A stretch of DNA of 64,000 bases from Limonium bicolor (taxonomy: Eukaryota; Streptophyta; Magnoliopsida; Caryophyllales; Plumbaginaceae), in the NCBI GenBank assembly GCA_023374045.1, contig CM041780.1, forward strand, positions 92,717,627 through 92,781,626, written 5' to 3'. The notes beneath the pieces are model-generated. The model was given only the letters and a program-made list of their open reading frames with translations. It was not told where the DNA came from and did no database searches. A program made the translations under genes and the position numbers. Below, piece by piece: positions 57,344 through 64,000 of this stretch. Each line of letters opens with the position of its first letter. Within the stretch, counting starts at the first letter, position 1.

Positions 57344-57565
57344 AGCTTTTAACAGTGGGTGAGAGAAATCTTTCGAGAAGCACAGAGGGTTTTGAGAGAT
57401 TTTAGGTTACTGTATGAACCTTCTTCTTTTCTTGAACTAAACTGAAAACATAATTCTGTATATGTTGTTCAGATGTACCGGTATCGAGTGACAGACATAA
57501 AAATCCAAAATAAACTCCTTGTGAAAAAATATTTTGTGTATTAGAAGTAGAGCACTTAATCTGCA
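57344..57565. other. 5' flank of the CxxC-rich pseudogene
   Basis: No gene seen. The 90 bases next to 57343 read, on the minus strand, like a plant 5' UTR (pyrimidine-rich, no ATG). Promoter elements not assigned. Confidence 0.3.
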
Positions 57566-57868
57566 GGCCACATCAGCGTTCTAATCGGCAAGCAAGAAAA
57601 TGAAGAAATCATATTTTGAAAAGACGACTTAATAAATCATCTTTTCAAAAGACGGTTTCTAATTATATAAACTATGAGCCTATCTGTGGTGCTCAAACAC
57701 TTAGAATTTTCTAAGTTTATTTAAAGGTGAAATCGTCTTTTCTAGAGATGATTTCATAAGTTATAGTTAAAGGTGAAATCATCTTTTTAAAAGACGAATT
57801 ATTGAGTCATATTTTGAATAAACGATTTCTTTATTTTCTTGCATGCTGACTAGACGCTGATGTGGGCT
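57566..57868. mobile_element. MITE of about 303 bp with 45-bp inverted ends
   Basis: The left end, GGCCACATCAGCGTTCTAAT and on to AGCAAGAAAATGAAGAAATC, pairs with the reverse of the right end (GCCCACATCAGCGTCTAGTC ... GCAAGAAAATAAAGAAATCG). The interior has repeated inverted words: AAATCATCTTTTCAAAAGAC, AAGACGA and GAAATCGTCTTTTC. The whole unit can therefore fold into a long imperfect hairpin. Another 'gaaatcatcttttgaaaa' copy lies just outside at 57886. No target duplication resolved. Confidence 0.65.
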
Positions 57869-58179
57869 CATGAATAAGTGAAATCATCTTTTGAAAATAG
57901 GATTTCTCAGAGTGTTATTTTAAGAATAAAATTTGAAGGTAGGCTAATATATGTATTTATTTTTTAAAAGAGTGTTATTTTGGATTTTTTTCTGACAGAT
58001 TTGTTAAGCCTTTTTGAACAATCCGAAAATTATTTGTTTCAATTTGGGAAATGTGTGGTCCAGGATATAATAATGTGTTTTTTAAAAAAACAAATGAGTT
58101 TTATGCGTGCATCTAATTCTAAATTCAATAGCTAACTATAATTCACATAACTAAAAATAATAGTATAATTCACTATATA
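57869..58179. other. Intergenic, no gene recognised
   Basis: AT-rich. It ends in ATATA (58175-58179), the probable left target site of the LTR that follows. Confidence 0.3.
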
Positions 58180-59536
58180 TGTAACACCCCTACTCCCAAT
58201 CTCACATTAATGATAACCTAATACAATCTGTACAATCTTAATCATAAAACAGTGGAAGAATAATCAACAATTACCGACTTGGGAGCTACCGCCGTTACTC
58301 ACCCATGTGAGTAACTAGGCATCCAATTACCGTTTCCAACAACCATTGTGATGAGTAAGAGATAGACATCATTCTATACATTAATCCAAATACAATAACT
58401 AGTGAGCATTCTAAATATTCATGTCTGATACAATGTATTACAACTGATTTACATTACAACGACGAAATGTTATAGTAGAAGCGACTATCTACCCAACGCA
58501 ACCTGTGCTCTATCGTCATCGGCTGATGCACACCTATAGAATTGTTTGTATGTATGGATTCAACCCCTGGTGAGTATGCTACTATTCAACAGTCATGCGC
58601 CCTCAGACCCTCGAATTAATTGGTCGAGTTGACATGCGGTTCATTTACATGCAATACCATTTACATAATTTAAAACTGTGAAGCAATAATACATATTACA
58701 ATATTTCAAGCAAACAATTGTAGCCCCCGGTTCCACTTATCACACCAACAACAAACATCCAAATACATAACAATGTATATACAAGTATGATAACTCAACT
58801 CATTCAATCACATATTTACCATATACTTCTCCGCATAGCATATCACAATGCATTCAAATCAATAAACATTCAAGGCAAACAATACGAGAGTTATAAATGT
58901 GTATACGATTTATTCTAGTTCTTGGCTTTTAATCCACTAATAATGTTTGCCAATTATACGAACTATCAAGTTGTTCGTATTGTGTTTAGCTGAGGACCAC
59001 CTCAAGCCTAATGACAACGTCTCGTTAAAGAACGACGTGTCTCTACAATATACCCCTATATTCGGCAAATCACCAACAGTAGTAGCCACCTCCAACAGCG
59101 GAGTCTCTGACTGACGAACCATCTGGGATCGTTGGAATTTATTGAGCAGAGGACCCGAATACAGAAATCCTCGCATCGTGTTTATGATCACAACGTGCAC
59201 CAAGAGCTACATCCCCTTCGATGTCTACATATACTTCATCCATATATTAGTCACTAAATGATTAAGGTCACTTAATCTATATACCTAAGTTCAACTTAGG
59301 TTTCAGTGTAACATTTTGAATGTGTGCCATCAAGGTCTTATACCTAGTATTCCTAGGTGATTTATACCATTCGAATGTGAATATAATAAGAGTGGCTTTA
59401 ATCGAGCCATTGCTTTGCATCTAAGTAAGTTCTTAGAGGTCTCGGATAATATATCTTGTTATTATCCTAAGCTATGACGTTTTATTACTCCGTCTCTTAT
59501 CTTAATATAAGATAGCATTGTCTTACCTTAGTTCGG

Positions 59537-59540
<4 letters not shown>

Positions 59541-59574
<34 letters not shown>
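59541..59574. repeat. (TA)n microsatellite
   Basis: About 17 TA units in an uninterrupted run. Confidence 0.95.
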
Positions 59575-59578
<4 letters not shown>

Positions 59579-59654
59579 AACAAGTAGTATTGCATAACAT
59601 CAACAATTTATACAAGGCAACAACATACAACCAACCACATATGATAGTTATTAT

Positions 59655-59773
59655 CAAGGGAAATTTCATGAAATGCCACTATATTTTTGGCTAATTCATT
59701 AAATGCCACTAAAAAAAATAGAAAGTCACAACATGCCACTACATTTTTGTAAAAGTCCATGAAATGCCACTAT
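59655..59773. repeat. MITE fragment with repeated AATGCCACTA
   Basis: The words ATGAAATGCCACTA, TTAAATGCCACTA, AACATGCCACTAC and ATGAAATGCCACTA recur about every 35 bases. The start (GGGAAATTTCATG) looks like an element end, but the other half is not seen before the LTR at 59774. It is probably truncated or interrupted by that insertion. Confidence 0.5.
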
Positions 59774-62700
59774 TGTAACACCCCCGATTATCCAAACAAC
59801 AGTACGAATAATATGCCAAACGAAATCACGATAAGTCTAAGCAGCGGATTCACAACTCCATCCGAGTGTCACAGACGTCAACCACCCACGTGGTCGACAC
59901 AACAACACTATCAACACCAAGCTACGGTCTGCATGACTGGTAACAGCCCTCAACCAAAGCTTACAAACCCAAGTACCGTGTGTCTACAACATAGTTATTA
60001 CATTAGACATACAATCTGAATAAGTACATCCCAGGTTTAATCCTACATGGTAAAAACCCATACATTTAACACCCTACTTAAAAATCTTGCCCAATTGGAC
60101 TACCCCATGGTAGTCGTCCCGCCTACGCTCCGTCACGTTCCAGATGACCACCTGTAAAAATAAAGGACTCAGCAAAACTATGTTGAGTATGAACATGTGT
60201 AGCCCGTATGTTGCCGGGCTACACGACTACTTGGTCGAATAATTATTAAGTCCAATTTACATGCTATAGTAAAGCAGTAACACACAACATGTGATATCAA
60301 TATAACACTCACAATATGCTGAGCACAGAGATAGCAACAAGCACGTCAAACACATATACAAAATAGAGCGTGCCAGAGAATATAAGAGATGATGATCCTC
60401 ACAGTGGGACCATTCGAGCGTTGTGTGTTTTCACTTCTTTTCCTTGTTTCCATAATGTGTATTTTCATTCTCTTTCCTTGTTTCCATAATGTGTATTTTC
60501 ATTTTCCTTCCTTGCACCCGATCTAGGGATACAATTTAGTTCCCGTGACCATGTCATGTAGGTGCCAATCTTTCCTTGATTCCTTAAGGGTTATTTGTGA
60601 ATTCTCTTATCGCCACAGGTTGGGGAATGTCTTCTCCATAGCTAATCCTCCATTCCTGGCGTCATGCGTCGAGAAGGCGGGGTCATCTATAGACTTCAGT
60701 ATATGTTCCACCAATAGGCATTCTACTTTTCATTATCATTATAAGTTTGACACCATAGTGGGTGTCATTGGAGGTCCTCTGTAGTTTAAGAGGAGTTCTT
60801 CTTGTCTAGTTTTTTGTTTTGTTTGCGTAGTTCGTCGTGTTTCATCTCCAGTTTCCATAAACGAGAAGGGACTAAACTACTAGTGCTCGCAAATAATATG
60901 CACAATGATATAGCAATCATTTAAGCAAGGTAAGCAACAATCCAAATTTCATGCTTTGATCTTATAGTCATTGTCAAACAAGGCACATAACAAACAAGCC
61001 ATGTAACACAGCAACATACGAACCACACATGTCCATACCTCATTCAGAAGCAAGTGTTGTCTCACACACGGGGTCCCGGTTGGCGTTCGTTACGGTCCTA
61101 ATGTTAATTAAAACAACTTATCAGTTTAATAATCTCATGCAACGACAGTTGTAACACTTCCCTAGTTTATCCCATTTTATCGGGTGTTGTCCCCTAGGTG
61201 AATTTCAGTTGACTGTTCAACTTATATTAGCCTTTAGAAATTCTCCAAGTGCTATTCTTAGACTCTCCTAGTATATTTATATTGTTGGCTTACACATGAG
61301 CCAAGTACTAGTTATAGCTTTGGTCTTAGAGTATTCTTGAGCACCATCATGTAACGAGTCTAAGATGGATTTTAATTTGTCTTTGATGTACTTCCACCTT
61401 AGCTAAATAGGTTAGCCACGTTTTTAACCCATTATTAGAGCAATTGGGCCTTCAAAATATTCCTAAAGCCCATTCATACAGAAGCCCCCAAGTTTATAAA
61501 ACTGCAACATAATTTCGGTGCTTAACCCCGCTCAACCTCTCCTTTAGGGTATCAACTAATGTTTACTCTTCCCAAACATTTTATCCATTTAGCCAGTGGT
61601 GTTGGTACTATTTTGAGTCCATTATCAACTATCATCCTACTCCTGGCACCAACGGGAGTTAACCACACTGAAACCTAGACCTCAGAAACTGAAACGAAAC
61701 TCTTGTTCCTCACCATATCTAATCCTACTTCTAAGGTACATATTGATGACTAACCTTCCCAAGCTATTTCATCCATTTAGTCAGTTGTGTTAGGTGTGTT
61801 TTGGGTTCATTACCCAACCCACGCAACATTTTTAGCGCGCTTGGAAATTGCTCATACTGAGGCATACACTTCTGGAACTGAATCACTACATCAGTGCCCT
61901 TTCATTCTTCCCTTTCTTTTGATGACTTAAACTGCATTCTTATTACTCTCCCTGTGGTTACACCCCTAGGTAAACGTATCAGTGGGGTTTTTAAGTTATT
62001 CCCAGACCAAACAACTCCCTTAATCCCTGCTATAACTCAATCATACAGAAACAACTTCTTGTCGAAATTCCTACAAACCAAACTGATGCATCTCTTCTTT
62101 ATTTAATCTGTTACTGTGAAACTGACTTCCAAGCTTCTTCCTACATGTTTACACCCTTAGTTAAGTGGATTAACAAGGCTTTAAGTTCATATTCAACCCA
62201 AATAAGCACTCAAATAACATCTGCACATATTTATACAGAAATGACATTCTAATGAAAATCTGGAAAAAACAGAATTGATGCACTTCTTTTCCTCTTCTCC
62301 TGTCAGGTTGTTACATGACTTCAGTCTTCCTCTCAGTTTATTTAACAAACTACTATTCCCCCCCCCCCCCAAGTCTTTACCCACCTAGTTAAGTATTTTA
62401 ACAAGATTGTGACCCTAAAACCACTCAAAGCAATGCTGTTAAAACCACTGAAATTCCGTTATACAGAACAGAAGAAAATGCCCAACAACACCTGATAACT
62501 TCCATTGACTCTTTCTGTCTACTCACGTATCGGTCATTAAATTTATCTCCAAGCTTTTACTTACTTAATTCAGTGTTCTAGCTATGTTTCAAATTCAAGA
62601 GCCACTTAGGTAACCCTGTTACACCTACTGAGGTATTTCATATACTGAAACAGAAAATCCGCAAAAACTGAGGTTATTAAACTGATATACTCTCCCTGAT

Positions 62701-64000
62701 ATCTTCTTTCTGTTCCTTTAAATCTGACTTCTAATTTACCCAAAACACTTATAATCTTACTAAGGCACGTTATGGGTGTTTTAGATTCATTTGCAACCCA
62801 ATACAACTCCTTATAACCTTTATGCACCAGATCATACAAAACTGAAATAGGAAATGAAAACTGAAAACTGAATCTGTGAAACTGATGTATACATTTTTTT
62901 TCCTCTTGTCTTTGCTGTTTATTATTAGTCTATCCTACCATTCATCCCCAAAGTACTCACTACTTAATGAAGTGTTCAAGTTTTGTTTTAAACCCAATAC
63001 CAACTAAACAACACTCCGAAAACTCTTTACACAGGGAAGAGAAACTGAAAAACTGAAATTATGAAAGCTGATACATGTTCTCTTCTGTTGTTTTCTTTTT
63101 GTTTTTTTTTTCTAATCTGACTTTCAACTTCTCCCCATATCGTATATGTTCCTGGTTATGAGTGTTACTATAGTTATAACCCCAGGACAAACCCCAACAC
63201 AATGCTGTCATTTCCACTGAATATATTTATACAGGAACCAAGAAAATTCAGAAACTGATAACCGAACCTTGCAATCCATCTGTTACCTACTTCTGTTGTA
63301 ATATGTTGACTACTTTTCCCTAGACTTTCCAGTTTTTTTGTTACTCTTCTTAATGTAGTTTTGACTTTAAACACCCCAAGGCAACTAGTCACAGTCACAG
63401 CTACTGAGACAGAAAAATTCTAGGAATTGGAAGGAAACTGACACACAAAATGGGTATTCTTCCTTTCTATCTTTCTTCATTCATAGTTTGCCTTCCAATT
63501 CATTTACACCTAGCCCAACGTGTTAGTAAGTTCTAAGACTGGGCACTAAGCCAATGCACTACTAGTCTACTTCTTGAAAGTTAATACACAGAACATCGAA
63601 AGCTGCAGAAATTGGAACCTACTTCTGCACTCTTATGTTTCTAACCTCTCTTGTACCCTGCTATATGGGTTTCCAAAACACTACCAGGTGAGTTAATACT
63701 TAGGTAAGTGGGTTGGCAAGTTTTTCTTTTTTTGTTACTAAGCCAATACGGCTTTTACATTCCCTCTGGAAGTTGATGCATAGAATACCAGTGTTACAGA
63801 AAAGAAACTCAAGTTCCTGCTCACCTCTCTGTCACGTTTCCCTCTATCTGCACTAAGCTGACTTTTTTTTTATATAACATTCCCAACGTGCCCTCCCACT
63901 TAGTTAAGGGTTTTAGTTTTGCAATACCACTATCATATCACCTCTGGAAATTGAGTATACAGAAAACAGCAGTTACGGTTGGGTAGCTTACTACCTTGTG
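59774..64000 (+). mobile_element. Long gypsy-like LTR, 5' part, extends off the window
   Basis: It begins TGTAACACCCCC and carries at 59877-59898 an inverted repeat at the position seen in its relatives (GTCAACCAC, loop CCAC, GTGGTCGAC, one mismatch). More than 4.2 kb lies inside the window without the expected GGGGTATTTCA end. The only similar word, GAGGTATTTCA at about 62631, is not followed by a duplicate of ACTAT and lies inside a repeat array. No gag/pol motif is visible. It may be a solo LTR or the 5' LTR of a full element. Confidence 0.65.
61440..64000. repeat. Degenerate tandem array, unit about 190 bp, 12 or more copies
   Basis: A recurring order of words: 'tta(g/a)ttaagtgttttaac' or variant, 'ttaagttc...aaccca', 'atatacagaaa' or 'tacagaa', 'gaaaactga', 'ctgatgcatctctt', and a pyrimidine-rich block. 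The 'acagaa' anchors lie at about 61477, 62043, 62232, 62461, 62645, 62840, 63030, 63230, 63400, 63585, 63780 and 63960. From 62043 on, most are 170-230 bases apart, median about 190. Copies are strongly diverged. A C12 tract lies at about 62358-62371. The array is inside the LTR starting at 59774 and leaves the window. Confidence 0.6.

Larger units (their letters stand above)
58180..59773 (+). mobile_element. 5' part of a long LTR, invaded by a second
   Basis: It starts TGTAACACCCC with a conserved inverted repeat at 58294-58315 (GTTACTCAC, loop CCAT, GTGAGTAAC). No coding. A (TA)n microsatellite lies at 59541-59574. At 59650-59773 there is a MITE-like fragment. Another TGTAACACCCC start at 59774 interrupts the sequence. 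The continuation of this outer LTR must lie beyond the window. Confidence 0.65.

Noticed and set aside
58294..58315. Rho-independent-style terminator
   Set aside because: Plant nuclear DNA; the inverted repeat is at a fixed place in the LTR and has no T tract.
62625..62640. End of the LTR that starts at 59774 (GAGGTATTTCA)
   Set aside because: Not followed by a copy of the ACTAT flank, and the surrounding 190-bp array continues on both sides.
1..64000. CRISPR arrays, prophage, toxin-antitoxin or other prokaryotic systems
   Set aside because: Nothing in the window resembles them; the introns, LTR elements and kinase are plant nuclear features.

Overview
This window is transposon-rich nuclear DNA from a plant, most probably a eudicot. 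The evidence is a plant-type receptor kinase, a fragment of a plant-type MCM6 gene with a splice acceptor, a FAR1/FHY3-type MULE gene with GT-AG introns, two Ty1/copia elements primed by the initiator-Met tRNA, a plant LINE, and hAT, MITE and long-LTR elements. I cannot place the species. I see no bacterial genes, tRNA or rRNA genes, or CRISPR arrays.

The only gene that looks intact is at 16302-18869 (minus): an intronless 855-residue S-domain (G-type lectin) receptor-like kinase. Every other coding trace is broken. These are an MCM6 fragment (14145-14513), a FAR1-related/MULE gene (20519-23439, resuming at 29932-30014), a 5'-truncated LINE (23440-29915), copia element 1 (35200-48363, plus), copia element 2 (48563-53561, minus), two Ulp1-like (C48 protease) relics (about 32890-33290 and 55059-56600, minus) and a CxxC-rich pseudogene (about 56830-57343, minus).

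Layout. 1-3446: 3' part of a long LTR. 3447-9764: two hAT MITEs with exact 8-bp duplications, a long-inverted-repeat MITE, tandem repeats and a hairpin repeat. 9765-13779: a 4-kb solo LTR with CCAAC duplications. 13785-16300: MCM6 fragment, 22-bp minisatellite and a 4 x 72-bp array. 16302-19250: the kinase. 19504-19936: MITE. 20519-30014: FAR1-type gene interrupted in its last exon by a LINE (16-bp duplication), which itself holds a 3.9-kb solo LTR (TGTGG duplication). 30100-32140: about 670-bp repeats. 33631-35010: about 705-bp tandem duplication. 35200-48363: copia 1 (ACGTT duplication) holding an 8.6-kb minus-strand long-LTR insertion (CCTAC duplication), which holds two related repeat units. 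48563-53561: copia 2 (TGTCT duplication), only 194 bp further on in the same target. 53567-58179: relics and a MITE. 58180-64000: a long LTR invaded at 59774 by another of the same family, whose distal part is a degenerate array of about 190-bp units.

The long LTRs share a start like TGTAACACCCC and an end like GGGGTATTTCA, lengths near 4 kb and no visible coding, so solo LTRs of one Ty3/gypsy-like family (Tekay/Del or Tat/Ogre type cannot be separated here) appear to dominate. Near their 5' end, four copies carry the same 22-nt inverted repeat with compensatory base changes. Apart from the kinase, the window reads as a layered record of insertions whose order can be read from target-site duplications.
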